Below are positions 33,077 through 43,600 of a stretch of 64,000 nucleotides of DNA, piece by piece. The stretch covers positions 124,001-188,000 of the forward strand of contig JANRIG010000022.1 in assembly GCA_033765235.1 (NCBI GenBank), read 5' to 3'. Source of the stretch: JANRIG01 sp033765235. GTDB taxonomy: Bacteria > Bacteroidota > Bacteroidia > Cytophagales > UBA9547. Position 1 is the first letter of the stretch, and every line of letters begins with the position of its first letter. The position numbers and the translations under genes were made by a program. Under the pieces are notes generated by a model, which was not told the DNA's origin, made no database searches, and worked only from the letters and a program-made list of their open reading frames with translations.

Positions 33077-35563
33077 ATGTCTTCTCAAGATAGATTTACC
33101 AACCTGCTATTGCCTGTATCACATGCAGACGACGGCGAAACATTCTCAATAATAACCTCAAATACCCAAGATTCGTTAGAAAAAATACCTGAAATCATTC
33201 CCATACTGCCTGTACGCAACACAGTACTGTTTCCAGGGGTAGTATTGCCTATCACCGTAGGGCGCGAAAAATCCATAAAACTTGTAAAAAAGTCTTATAA
33301 AGGCGATAAAATAATAGGAGTAGTGGCTCAAATACCTCCGGGAGGCGATGAAGCCACCGAAGACAATATGTACAAAATAGGCACTGTAGCCCGCATACTC
33401 AAAATGCTGGTGCTTCCTGATGGCAATACTACCATCATCATACAAGGCATATCCAGATTTAAGTTTGATACCTTTGCTACCCTTGAGCCGTACATCACTG
33501 CCAAAGCTACCTTGCTGGGCGACAATTTTCCTACAAAGCTCACCAGAGAGCAGAAAGCACTCATGCAAAGCATTCGCGACAATGCCACTAAAATACTAAA
33601 ACTCAATACAGACTTGCCTCGCGAAGCGCAGATGGCCATAGATAATATAGAAAGCCCTGCATTTCTCACCCACTTTTTGTGCAGCAATATCAACGCCGAA
33701 CTCAACGAAAAACAAAACCTGCTCGAAACAGACAGTGGCATAGCAAGGGCAGGAATGCTGCTTGAGCACTTGCTCAAAGACCTCCAAATGATAGAGCTCA
33801 AGCGCGAAATACAAAATAAGGCTCACAATGACATAGACCAGCAGCAGCGCGACTACTTTTTGCGCCAGCAGCTCAAAGTATTACAAGACGAGCTGGGGCA
33901 AGAGGGTACTGAGAAGCGTGTAGAGGAGTTGCGCCAAAAAGCAAAAACCAAAAAATGGACAGAAAATGTAGGTAAAACATTCCTAAAAGAGCTTGATAAA
34001 CTGCAACGGATGAACAATATGTCGCCGGAGTACGGGGTCACTATGAATTATTTGGAATATTTTTTAGAATTGCCTTGGCAGGAATATACCAAAGACAACT
34101 TTGATATAAAAAGAGCCAAAAAAATATTGGATGCCGAGCACTCAGGCATGGAAAAAGTTAAAGAACGCATACTCGAATACCTTGCAGTGCTCAAACTCAA
34201 AAACGATATGAAAGCTCCCATCTTATGCCTATTCGGACCTCCGGGAGTGGGCAAAACCTCATTAGGCAGGTCTGTGGCCAAGTCGCTCAATCGCAAATAT
34301 GTCAGAATGTCACTCGGGGGGCTGCACGACGAGGCCGAAATACGCGGACACAGACGCACCTACATAGGTGCCATGCCCGGCAAAATACTGCACCATATCA
34401 AAAAAGCACAATCATCAAATCCTGTATTTATATTGGATGAAATTGATAAAATAGGCCATGATTTTCGGGGCGACCCATCATCTGCATTATTGGAAGTGCT
34501 GGACCCTGAGCAAAATTTTGAGTTTCTTGACAACTATCTCGACCAAGCTTATGACCTGTCCAAAGTACTCTTTATAGCCACAGCCAATACCCTCGATACC
34601 ATACAGCCGGCCCTGCGCGACCGTATGGAAATCATAGAACTGAGTGGATACACGGTAGAAGAAAAAACAGACATTGCCAAAAAGCACCTAATTATTAAAC
34701 AAAAAAAAGAAAACGGATTGCACGAAAAAGACTTTGGCATAGCAGATGCAGGCATTGTCAAAATCATAGAAAGCTACACGCGCGAGTCGGGAGTGAGACA
34801 ACTGGAAAGGCAAATAGCCAAAGTATGTCGCAACTTAGCCAAAGCCAAAGCACTAGGCGAGCCATACAAGAAAATATTGCAACCCGATGACATAGAGCGA
34901 ATACTTGGGCATGAAAGAATAGATAAAGACGAATATGACGATAGTAATACTGCAGGGGTAGTTACAGGATTGGCATGGACTCAGGTAGGGGGCGAAATAC
35001 TCACCATAGAGGCAAGCCTTAGCAGGGGCAAAGGCAAACTTACCCTCTCAGGTCAACTGGGAGATGTAATGAAAGAGTCTGCCATGGCAGCACTTTCGTA
35101 CCTCAAAGCACATGCAGATACGTGGAATATCAGTTATGAAATATTTGAACATTATGACCTGCATATTCATGTGCCGGCAGGGGCTGTGCCCAAAGATGGT
35201 CCATCGGCCGGCATCACTATGTTCACAGCTATGGCATCGGCATACACTCAGCGTATGGTAAAACAAAAAATAGCCATGACCGGTGAGATTACGCTCAGAG
35301 GCAAAGTATTGCCTGTGGGAGGTATCAAAGAAAAGATATTAGCAGCCAAAAGAGCAGGCATTACAGATATTATACTGTGTGCAAAAAACCGCAAAGATGT
35401 CTCTGAAATAGCAGACCATTACCTCACGGGCTTGCATATACACTACATAGAGCACATGAGCGAGGTCATAGATATGGCGCTCACACACCAAAAAGTGAAA
35501 AATGCAATAAATTTTATTATACCTGAAAAATCAAAAATAGACCAACCTCAAGAGATATACTGA
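33077..35563 (+). CDS. lon: ATP-dependent protease La (Lon)
   Basis: This 828-residue cytoplasmic protease removes misfolded and regulatory proteins. It has the N-terminal substrate-binding domain (IPILPVRNTVLFPGVVLPI), a long helical linker, and an AAA+ module with Walker A GPPGVGKTS (about residues 387-395) and Walker B FILDEIDKIG. The C-terminal serine protease domain has catalytic S710 in PKDGPSAGIT and K753 in GGIKEK, with the correct 43-residue spacing. Length and order are standard. It converges with the DUF1573 gene, whose stop is 17 bases away. Confidence 0.98.
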   Translation: MSSQDRFTNLLLPVSHADDGETFSIITSNTQDSLEKIPEIIPILPVRNTVLFPGVVLPITVGREKSIKLVKKSYKGDKIIGVVAQIPPGGDEATEDNMYKIGTVARILKMLVLPDGNTTIIIQGISRFKFDTFATLEPYITAKATLLGDNFPTKLTREQKALMQSIRDNATKILKLNTDLPREAQMAIDNIESPAFLTHFLCSNINAELNEKQNLLETDSGIARAGMLLEHLLKDLQMIELKREIQNKAHNDIDQQQRDYFLRQQLKVLQDELGQEGTEKRVEELRQKAKTKKWTENVGKTFLKELDKLQRMNNMSPEYGVTMNYLEYFLELPWQEYTKDNFDIKRAKKILDAEHSGMEKVKERILEYLAVLKLKNDMKAPILCLFGPPGVGKTSLGRSVAKSLNRKYVRMSLGGLHDEAEIRGHRRTYIGAMPGKILHHIKKAQSSNPVFILDEIDKIGHDFRGDPSSALLEVLDPEQNFEFLDNYLDQAYDLSKVLFIATANTLDTIQPALRDRMEIIELSGYTVEEKTDIAKKHLIIKQKKENGLHEKDFGIADAGIVKIIESYTRESGVRQLERQIAKVCRNLAKAKALGEPYKKILQPDDIERILGHERIDKDEYDDSNTAGVVTGLAWTQVGGEILTIEASLSRGKGKLTLSGQLGDVMKESAMAALSYLKAHADTWNISYEIFEHYDLHIHVPAGAVPKDGPSAGITMFTAMASAYTQRMVKQKIAMTGEITLRGKVLPVGGIKEKILAAKRAGITDIILCAKNRKDVSEIADHYLTGLHIHYIEHMSEVIDMALTHQKVKNAINFIIPEKSKIDQPQEIY

Positions 35564-35580
35564 AAAAAGTAAAGTAAATA

Positions 35581-35973
35581 TTACTTCTTTTGCTCCAGTA
35601 TCACCCCTTTGATAGATACCATGGTCACAGCGGGTACCGTATTTGCCATGATGGTGAGTGCTTTGTTAAAATTGCCTGGCTTACCTTTGTACTTGTATCC
35701 TGCTTTCACAATGCCATATTGCCCCGGCATCACAGGCTTTTTTGAGAAATCTGCCAATGTACATTCGCATGCTGTCTTTATGTCGCTGATTATGAGGGGC
35801 TCTACGCCTACATTTTTGAACTTAAACTCGCACCACAAGGTATCATCTTTTTCCACCACACTACCAAAATCATGCTCTGTTTTGTCAAATTTGAAGTCGG
35901 CCTGAGCCAAGCTTGTCATTGAGCCAAGCCATATGAAGGAGGCTAAGAGTGTATATTTCATTTTGTTTTTCAT
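35581..35973 (-). CDS. DUF1573 domain-containing exported protein
   Basis: This 130-residue protein has a signal peptide (ending MTSLAQA) and a single Ig-like DUF1573/ASPM-type domain: FKFDKTEHDFGSVVEKDDT, FKFKNVGVEPLIISDIKTACECT and the closing VSIKGVIL. Such proteins are abundant in Bacteroidota and probably act in the periplasm, but their role is unknown. It starts 15 bases after the FGGY kinase stop in the same direction, so it may share that transcript. Confidence 0.88.
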   Translation of the reverse strand: MKNKMKYTLLASFIWLGSMTSLAQADFKFDKTEHDFGSVVEKDDTLWCEFKFKNVGVEPLIISDIKTACECTLADFSKKPVMPGQYGIVKAGYKYKGKPGNFNKALTIMANTVPAVTMVSIKGVILEQKK

Positions 35974-35988
35974 ATATTATTTATTCAC

Positions 35989-37296
35989 TTACTCATTTTT
36001 TAGCATAACCATAGCAGCCCCCATAGAAGTTCCCTGCGACAGGTCGTGGGCTATCACTTCTACACCATTGCATTTTTGCGATAGCAATTTCATGAAAATT
36101 TTATTTTTATTAAAACCCCCATCCACAAATATTTTTTCTACGCTGCTCATGCCATCAGTTGCCATCAGCAGCGCATCATATTGGTAGGTCACCATATCCT
36201 CCATCAAGCGGTGATATGCTTGTTCATAACTTGTGTAGCTGTCAAGCACAGTGGCATCAAATACCTGCTCGGGTAGGGTGCTGCTATTGAGTATGGCAGG
36301 CATAGCGAGAGCTTTTGTATAGGTATCAGCGTCAAAATCTATATTTTTGTAATAATCTTTATCTTTCACAAAATGTCCGGCAAATATTTTGGTAAATACT
36401 TCATGAAAATGTCCTAAAAATAGCCTTGAGGCTTTTACTTTCACCCCTTCAAAAGTCATATAATTCAGACAATCTTTTTGGAGTTCTTGTTTGGTAAGCA
36501 GGCTTTTGGCAAAGGGGTAAAGGCATATGCTCCATGTGCCTGTGCTTACAAGCACAAATGGTTGCTTATTTTTTTTAAAATACGGAATAAGTGCCGCACT
36601 GCTGTCATGCAGCCCGGTGCCCACAGGTATTTCATGGTCGCGGTAGCGGGTATAGCCCAAGGTATAATTTTGGGTAACAGGGGCAAATAATGTATCTATG
36701 CCTTCGGCTTTTACCCATGTGTGATAATCGTTTTGTTGCATATCCCAAAGTGCGGTGTGGCAGCCTATGCTTGTGTATTCACTACATTTTTTTTGGGTGA
36801 ATAAGTAGGCACAATATTGAGGCAAGTGCAGCGAAGTACTTATTTTTTTGAAAACCAAAGGATGGGCATATTTGAGCCAATACAGTTGCAACCCTGAGTT
36901 GAGCATGCCCAACACAGGCGATGCTGTAGCTGTGGCTATATCATCTTTATCACCATAGGCATTATAAAACTTTTTTTCGTAGTCGGCAGGGAAATTTTTT
37001 AGGTAATTATAAAGTGGTGTTACAGGTTTGCCTTGAGCATCTAAGTGCACAAATGATGCACCGTAGGTGGCAAAATTGAGTGCAGTAATATCAAACCTTA
37101 CATCATTTTGCAGGGTTTGCCAGGTTTCTGTCATCCACGCGGTGAGGGCGTGAAGGTCTTCACAACTTTCACCTTCATCGTCTTTTACCTCTTCAAATAC
37201 TGTTTGTACTTCGTGTACAAGTTGCATTTGCAGATCAAAGAGTAATATTTTTTTATTGGTTTTTCCTATGTCAAATACAGCAATGGTTTTTAGCAT
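35989..37296 (-). CDS. FGGY-family carbohydrate kinase
   Basis: This 435-residue kinase phosphorylates a sugar or polyol with ATP. The N-terminal phosphate-binding motif is AVFDIGKTNKKILLFD. The adenosine region appears as LVSTGTWSICLYP, and the late segment VEKIFVDGGFNKNKIFMKLL followed by QGTSMGAAM is the family's C-terminal ATP-site pattern. It resembles rhamnulokinase and fuculokinase types in outline, but the substrate cannot be named. It is slightly shorter than many FGGY kinases (about 480-500 residues). No sugar isomerase, aldolase or transporter gene is adjacent. Confidence 0.88.
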   Translation of the reverse strand: MLKTIAVFDIGKTNKKILLFDLQMQLVHEVQTVFEEVKDDEGESCEDLHALTAWMTETWQTLQNDVRFDITALNFATYGASFVHLDAQGKPVTPLYNYLKNFPADYEKKFYNAYGDKDDIATATASPVLGMLNSGLQLYWLKYAHPLVFKKISTSLHLPQYCAYLFTQKKCSEYTSIGCHTALWDMQQNDYHTWVKAEGIDTLFAPVTQNYTLGYTRYRDHEIPVGTGLHDSSAALIPYFKKNKQPFVLVSTGTWSICLYPFAKSLLTKQELQKDCLNYMTFEGVKVKASRLFLGHFHEVFTKIFAGHFVKDKDYYKNIDFDADTYTKALAMPAILNSSTLPEQVFDATVLDSYTSYEQAYHRLMEDMVTYQYDALLMATDGMSSVEKIFVDGGFNKNKIFMKLLSQKCNGVEVIAHDLSQGTSMGAAMVMLKNE

Positions 37297-37489
37297 TATT
37301 TATGAATTATTAAATAAAAATTATATTCTAAAGTATCACGCAATATTACGGCAATATGTGAAAATAAAATTTTAATATTTTATAATTATAACCTCAATGG
37401 TTGTTTACAGAATCATTAAGAAGTAATGGGTTAAAAACATATTCTTTATATTTGAAATTCACATTTCACCGTCCACATTTCACCCGTTT

Positions 37490-38203
37490 CTACAGACTAA
37501 TACTTTGGTAAAAATAGCTTTTGAGCTCCTCCAATGTATTTTCATTAGCCTCCATATCTTTCACTATCAGGCCTTTTTCAAGTATCACTACCCTTTGGCA
37601 CAGCTCACTTACATGGTTCAGGTCGTGGCTCGATACTATGATGGTAGTGCCGTATTTTTGATTCATGTCTTTGAGCAACAATTTGAGTAATATCTGTGAA
37701 GATGGGTCCAGTGAGTTGAAAGGCTCATCCAGTATCACCACTTTAGGATTTACAAAGAGGGCACCTGCTATGCCGCATTTTTGTTTATTGCCTGTGCTCA
37801 GGCTACGTATGAGTTTGCCTTTGAGCCCTACTACCTCGCCCCCAAAAAACTGTTGTATGCGATGTATTTTATCTTCTATTTCTTGCTTGCGTATGTCATA
37901 CAACTCGCCCAAAAAATAAAAATATTCCTCAGGCTTCATAAAGTCGAGCAGAAAACTTTGGTCAAGAAATGAGCCTGTATATTTTTTCCATTCCTCACTC
38001 TCGTTCACTTTATTGGTGCCCATAGTCACATAGCCTTCGTCTGCTTTTATAAGGTCGAGTGCGAGGCGCAAAAAGGTGGTTTTGCCCGCCCCATTATTAC
38101 CCAATAAGCCAAATATTTGCCCGCCGGGTATGGTGAGCTCGGGTATGTGCAGCACCGTATGGTCTTTGTAGTTTTTTTTGAGTTGCAATGCTTTTATTTC
38201 CAT
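37490..38203 (-). CDS. ABC transporter ATP-binding protein
   Basis: This 237-residue ATPase has Walker A GLLGNNGAGKTT, signature LSTGNKQKCGIAGAL, Walker B KVVILDEPFNSLD and the switch histidine in VSSHDLNHV. These are the marks of an exporter-type ABC ATPase. I start it at ATG 38203 (MEIKALQLKKNYKD), 7 bases after the upstream membrane gene; the longer frame to 38296 runs into that gene and adds 31 unlikely residues. It pairs with the two membrane proteins encoded just upstream to form a transporter of unknown substrate. Confidence 0.92.
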   Translation of the reverse strand: MEIKALQLKKNYKDHTVLHIPELTIPGGQIFGLLGNNGAGKTTFLRLALDLIKADEGYVTMGTNKVNESEEWKKYTGSFLDQSFLLDFMKPEEYFYFLGELYDIRKQEIEDKIHRIQQFFGGEVVGLKGKLIRSLSTGNKQKCGIAGALFVNPKVVILDEPFNSLDPSSQILLKLLLKDMNQKYGTTIIVSSHDLNHVSELCQRVVILEKGLIVKDMEANENTLEELKSYFYQSISL

Positions 38204-38210
38204 ATTTTTT

Positions 38211-38900
38211 TTACTGTTCTCTGTATAGTTCAAGTTTTTTGTGCTTTTGCGCTTTATATTCCTCCATGATTGAAGGTATAAGAAACCAATGTACAATAAC
38301 GATGATGCAAGTAATACCTATCAGCGCATAGGTAAACCATACATTGCCCATCACATATTTGAGACCGAATATTGACAGCATATATATACTCATGACCACA
38401 CCTATTCCTACAAATAAAAATACTGGGTTAAACCCGTTAAACTGCATTTTCCATGCTGAGTGCAGCTCCAGCCTGCGGCTGCCAAGGTATGAAAATATAA
38501 AATTTATCAATACTAATACTACTGCCATACATGCCATTAGTGCTATTGATTCAATATTAGGCTGCTTTACCACATACACAGCCACTATCACTATAGCAAT
38601 GATAAGCAAAAATAAAATGTAGTTGAGCCTGAAGTGCTGTACAAAATTGAACGGAATGGTGCTGAGCCTGTCCATAATAGTGCTGAGTTTAGAAAATGGG
38701 TAGTAATATATACCATTTGCTAAACAAAAAATAGGCAATATTGTGAATGAGGCTGGAAATTGATTGCCATTGGCAGTAGTATCCGGCATAATGAAAAAGA
38801 AGGGGCTAAATAATGCACAGGCTATAAATTGCATTCTGAGAAATGGATTATTCCATATCAAAAACAATTCAAAGCGCAGGTATGTCCATGTGTATTTCAT
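38211..38900 (-). CDS. ABC-type membrane protein, C-terminal half of a DUF5687-like permease
   Basis: This 229-residue protein has about six hydrophobic helices. It resembles the second half of DUF5687, a Bacteroidota permease family of about 480-490 residues: it begins with a charged amphipathic helix (YTWTYLRFELFLIWNNPFLRMQF) and contains FPASFTILPIFCLANGIYYYPFS. The gene upstream covers the first half, and the two overlap by four bases (ATGA). The permease therefore seems to be split into two polypeptides that are translated together. Confidence 0.72.
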   Translation of the reverse strand: MKYTWTYLRFELFLIWNNPFLRMQFIACALFSPFFFIMPDTTANGNQFPASFTILPIFCLANGIYYYPFSKLSTIMDRLSTIPFNFVQHFRLNYILFLLIIAIVIVAVYVVKQPNIESIALMACMAVVLVLINFIFSYLGSRRLELHSAWKMQFNGFNPVFLFVGIGVVMSIYMLSIFGLKYVMGNVWFTYALIGITCIIVIVHWFLIPSIMEEYKAQKHKKLELYREQ

Positions 38901-39625
38901 AATATATCGAAGTATAGGGCGCGGTGCAATAATTTTTGGGCACTTAATATTAACCCGTATATACCCGCTATCAATACTGTGAGTATTATTATGCCCTCAT
39001 ACTGTAGGGTAAAGTTAAAAAAATATTCAGAATAGTCTTTTATGGCAGCCCACTTATTGGCTTGCGCTATCAATATGAGTATGGCAATGCCAAATGGCAA
39101 CCCTCTGAACAAAAAATACCTCAATGCCAGCAATCGTATGCACACCATGCCAAAATGGTTTATGGCTATGAACCCGACAAAGCATGACACATACAGCACC
39201 GCCTGCCACCACTCATAATAGAGTGGAAATGTCTTATACACAAACGGGATAAGCACCAAAAAATATAACAAGTTGCTCCATTGAGCCAATGAGGTAGTGA
39301 TTAAATAGTTTACCAACTGCTGCTTGGGCACAGGCAGGGTGAGCAAAGGCTTAATCACTATCGAAGGCAGTTTTTGAAAAAAAGATCGCTGTGCCAAGTC
39401 AAATACAAATATAAACAGCAAACCACCATTGAGCTTCTCTACCACATTGGCATTGGGATTGAGTGCTGAAATGATATCTGGCAAATACAACCCCAAGTAC
39501 ACCAACATGGTCAATATATACCCCATCACTATGAGACCGAGCACTTTGAAAAGTGCTTTTTGCAAAAACAATCTGTTGCGCCTAAAGCGCAAAATGGTAA
39601 GGTATATGAGCTTGTCGTAATACAA
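38897..39625 (-). CDS. ABC-type membrane protein, N-terminal half of a DUF5687-like permease
   Basis: This 242-residue polytopic protein starts with a basic helix (LTILRFRRNRLFLQKALFK). It carries the segment FVFDLAQRSFFQKLPSIVIK and then LLTLPVPKQQLVNYLI, which resembles the first half of DUF5687 permeases. The start is a TTG at 39625; the first ATG is about 33 codons in and would cut the basic helix. Its stop overlaps the next membrane gene by four bases. Together with that gene and the ATPase it makes a three-gene ABC exporter operon of unknown cargo. Confidence 0.75.
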   Translation of the reverse strand: MYYDKLIYLTILRFRRNRLFLQKALFKVLGLIVMGYILTMLVYLGLYLPDIISALNPNANVVEKLNGGLLFIFVFDLAQRSFFQKLPSIVIKPLLTLPVPKQQLVNYLITTSLAQWSNLLYFLVLIPFVYKTFPLYYEWWQAVLYVSCFVGFIAINHFGMVCIRLLALRYFLFRGLPFGIAILILIAQANKWAAIKDYSEYFFNFTLQYEGIIILTVLIAGIYGLILSAQKLLHRALYFDIL

Positions 39626-39790
39626 AGGCTATTTATTTAGATATTTTGTGTGCAAATATGAAGGGTTAATATTTCATATCAAAATAAGATACAAATGTAT
39701 TGGTAGGGTAATAATTTTTGTCATCATACCTCAAAAGCAGGGATGATATATCAGCTAATTTATCTACCTTTGTATTCAATATATTAGTAT

Positions 39791-40387
39791 ATGGACAAGA
39801 TATTAGATGAAGTCAGAGAAATACTAAAGCAAGTGGCTATCAGTCAGGCAAACAATGAGAAAGATATGCAACTTGCAAAAGAACGTCAAGATAGAACTGA
39901 AGTGCAAATAGCAGAGACAAATGCCCAGCTGGCAAAGACCGATGCCAAATTGAAAGAAACAGCCCAAATATTGAGCAATATAGGCATAAATATTGGTCAT
40001 ACTGCCGAAGAATTTTTCTATTATTCACTACAAGATAATCCTAAATTGGGAAACATAGTTTTTGATTATGTATCACCCAACATCAGCAACATGCACAAAG
40101 GCTTACAAGATGAATTTGATATAGTCATGTACAATGGCGACAGTATTGCACTGATAGAAATTAAACATAAAGTACACCCGTCTGATATTGAAACCTTAAA
40201 GACTAATAAGGTCAATAACTTCAGATATTTATTTCCATTATACAAAGACTACAAAATATACTTGGGCATTGGCGGCCTGTCAGTACCCAAAGATATAGAA
40301 AACAAAGCCCAAAAAGAAGGCATTGCAGTACTCAGACAAAAAGGAGAAATAGCTCAAATACAAGCAGATAGCTTAAAAGCATATTAA
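39791..40387 (+). CDS. Coiled coil plus PD-(D/E)XK-nuclease-like protein
   Basis: This 198-residue cytoplasmic protein has an N-terminal coiled coil (about residues 1-65; KERQDRTEVQIAETNAQLAK) followed by a small restriction-nuclease-like fold. Its core carries the motif order E75 (HTAEEFFYY), D (DEFDIVMYNGD) and E-I-K (ALIEIKHKV), the acid/acid-x-lysine pattern. Related proteins are annotated in many bacteria as DUF3782-type or predicted nucleases without known function. It stands 224 bases before the giant surface gene in the same direction and has no visible partner. Nuclease activity is an inference from the motif only. Confidence 0.7.
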   Translation: MDKILDEVREILKQVAISQANNEKDMQLAKERQDRTEVQIAETNAQLAKTDAKLKETAQILSNIGINIGHTAEEFFYYSLQDNPKLGNIVFDYVSPNISNMHKGLQDEFDIVMYNGDSIALIEIKHKVHPSDIETLKTNKVNNFRYLFPLYKDYKIYLGIGGLSVPKDIENKAQKEGIAVLRQKGEIAQIQADSLKAY

Positions 40388-40611
40388 TATTTAAGGTTAA
40401 TATTTTTTGTACAATCACTGTAAATAATATTTTTTGCCACAAAATATGGTAAACTCATATATGGAATAATAAAAAAATTTCTATTTATTTGTCTATCAAT
40501 TATTAACCTTATTGATACCATAATATTTATCCACATAACGTAGGATATGTAAAAATTGCTACATATTTTTACCTCCTTATTATTTCTGTCATTCATCATA
40601 ATACGTCCACC
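40388..40611. other. Upstream region of the giant gene
   Basis: These 224 AT-rich bases hold two copies of TAATATTTTTTG-like sequence and the leader of the giant gene. I see no consensus -7 box and no credible coding frame; a 71-codon leftward frame is compositionally unconvincing. Confidence 0.4.
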
Positions 40612-43600
40612 ATGAAATCAAAAATAAGTTTACTCATCTTCAGTACCTTATTGCTAACCTACTCACTCACAGCGCAAATACCAACCACAAATCTTCAGCT
40701 ATGGCTTCGTGCAGATGCAGGCCTCACCACCACAGCAGGCAATGCCATCAACTCAGGCTGGACAGACCAATCGCCCAATGGCTTAGTACTCTCACGCAGC
40801 GGCAACCCCATATTAATGGGCAATGCCATCAATGGCAGACCGGCTGTGAGGTTTATAAATGGTCAATCGTTTACAACCAACAATGCAGCCGTGACCTCAT
40901 TGCCCAATATTACCTATTTTGTAGTGTGCAAATTTGGCATGGCCAGCACAGAAGTATTTAATAAAAGTAACCAATATGGCTTGTATGCACAATCTAACAA
41001 CAGCGCCAGATTTTTTACAAACTCCATATACAACAATGAGTTGCAGTACAATGTATCGAGCGTAGTAGGTGTATATAATATTTACAGAGGCAGATATGAC
41101 CTTTCGCAGATTACAGGTGCAGCAAATACTACAGTTAGTTCACCTGTAAATTTATCATCAGCCATACCTACAGGTAGTACTCTGTATGTAGGAGGCGGTT
41201 GGAATTTTTGGTTCGACAATGGTGAGCTGGCAGAACTCATCATTTACAATACAGCACTCAATGCTTCTGATATAGATGCTGTATACGCCTATCTGTCAGC
41301 TAAATACAATATTGGTTTTAGCCCAAATGCTCCGTCAATCACCAACTTTGGTACCAAAGAAGCCACCTTTGAACCGTTGTTTTTAGGTACTAAAGTGGCC
41401 GCCTCAGGCTTTGGCAGCACAGGCGATGTAGTTACAGTGATTGGAAACAACTTTTCAAGTGTTACAGGAGTTACACTTAACAACTTAGCTATGACAAGCT
41501 ACACTGTAAACTCCAACAATATGCTCAGCTTCTCATTGCCCGATGGGCTTGCCAATGTAGGCAAAGACTTCACAGGACGCATAAGGCTCATCAACTCCTT
41601 TGGCACAGGCATGTCTGCCCAAGACCTTCAAGTGATATATACCAACTTCACTCCTTCATCCACATTCAATGCAGTATCAGGAGGCAAGTTTTCCATTGCA
41701 GGTACAGATGTTTACCAAATCAGTGCAGTATCAGTAGGTGGGGTGTCTGCATCATTCGCCTTTGAGTCTGCGAGCAACATAATTAAGGTCAATATATCTA
41801 CAACATTGGGATTGGGCAATAAAACCATACATGTATCACAAAATACCTATTTGGGCAATTTTGTATATGATTTAGGATTTCCTGTAAATGTGGTATCCAC
41901 CATACCCTCACCATTCATTGCAAATATCAATCCTACTCACGGTGATATAGGCAGTACACTTATTATCAACGGGGTAAACTTTGGAGTAGGCGGGCATGAC
42001 AATGTGGTGCAGTTTGGCTCTGTAAGGGTGTTGCCATTTTATGGCAACATTACTTCAGCGCATATATTTGTACCTACGGGCATTAGCCATAGCCCTATCA
42101 ACTTGGTCAATCTCAATAGTGGCTTGAGTACCAAATATTACAAACCATTCATAACAACATTTGCAGGAGGAGCAAATATAAGTTCAGGCACTTTTGCACC
42201 ACCCGTATTTCCTTCAGCCAGCTATACCTCATATCAAGTAAAATTTGCAGACCTTAATAATGATGGCAAGCCTGAGGTCATCACTCCTTATTATAATTCA
42301 TCATATATCACCATCAATGTAAACGCTGCAAATAATACCATTACTGCAGCAAACTTTTCATCTACATTCACTGTAAACTGTGGCAACAACCCATACGATA
42401 TGGAAATTGCTGATATTGACAATGATGGCAGGCTCGATATCATATTGGCAAACTATTCCAGCTCATTCATTACAATACTAAAAAATAACTACATATCCGG
42501 CACTTTGCAAGCTTCTAACTTTAGCACAATCAATGTAGCTAGTGCCAATAATTTTTACGGCATTGCCGTAGGCGACATTGATATGGATGGCAAGCAAGAC
42601 CTGGTAGGTGCCAGAGCTACAGACAATAATATATATGTATATAAAAATAATTTTACAATTGGTACTACTATTACTGCTTCCAGCTTTGGCTCGGCCGTTA
42701 TTTTTGGCATAGGCGCAGGCACTACCCCTTACGATGTGGATTTGACAGACCTCAATAATGACGGCAAGCCTGAGCTCGTCTCTGCCAACAATAACCAAGC
42801 TTCATTATCTATATTTGAAAATATTGCTACTTTGGGTGTCATAAATTCCAGCTCTTTTTCTACTCCATTCACTGCGCCACTTGCTTCAGGCAGTGTATCT
42901 GTCAATGCTGCTGACTTTGATGGCGATGGCAAAACAGACCTTGTGGCTACAAATTATAGCTCTGCCAGTGTATCTGTCATTAGAAATAAGCATATATCAG
43001 GGGCTTTGGCTGCAGCACAGTTCAATACCCGAGTAGATTTTGCTGCAGGCACTACCCCTTACAAATTGGCCGTAGGAGATTTGAATGGCGATGGCAAAGT
43101 AGATATTGCAGTGTCAAATTTTGGTTCAAATACCATCTCACTTTTTGCTAATAACGCAGTGCCCGGCACCATTACATCCGCAAGTTTTGCATCCAAAATA
43201 GACTATTCAGTGCCAAATAGCCCTACTGCTGCTGCCATTGCAGACTTAGACGGCGATGGCAAGCCCGATGTGGCTTGTGCTACTTACTATGGCTTTAATA
43301 TAGCGATATTCCGCAACCTCATTACACCTCCTCCTGTAATCACAAGTTTTGCGCCTGCCTCAGGGTTGCCTTTGAGCAATGTAACTATTTTTGGCTCCAA
43401 TTTCAGCAATGTAGCCCAAATAGCATTGGGCACTACTTTAGGCAGCAATATATTGGCAAATGAGGCAAACTATATCGTGGCTAAAATACCTGCTTTTTCA
43501 TCTACCAATTTTATTACATTGACAAATGGCAGTGGCAGTAGTGCTACAAGTACATCTGTGTTCAGCATCACAGGTGCTACACCCTTACCAGTAATTACCT

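Noticed and set aside
40384..40599. 71-codon leftward frame before the giant gene
   Set aside because: Low-complexity Ile/Asn/Met composition caused by AT-rich sequence; no homology pattern recognised.
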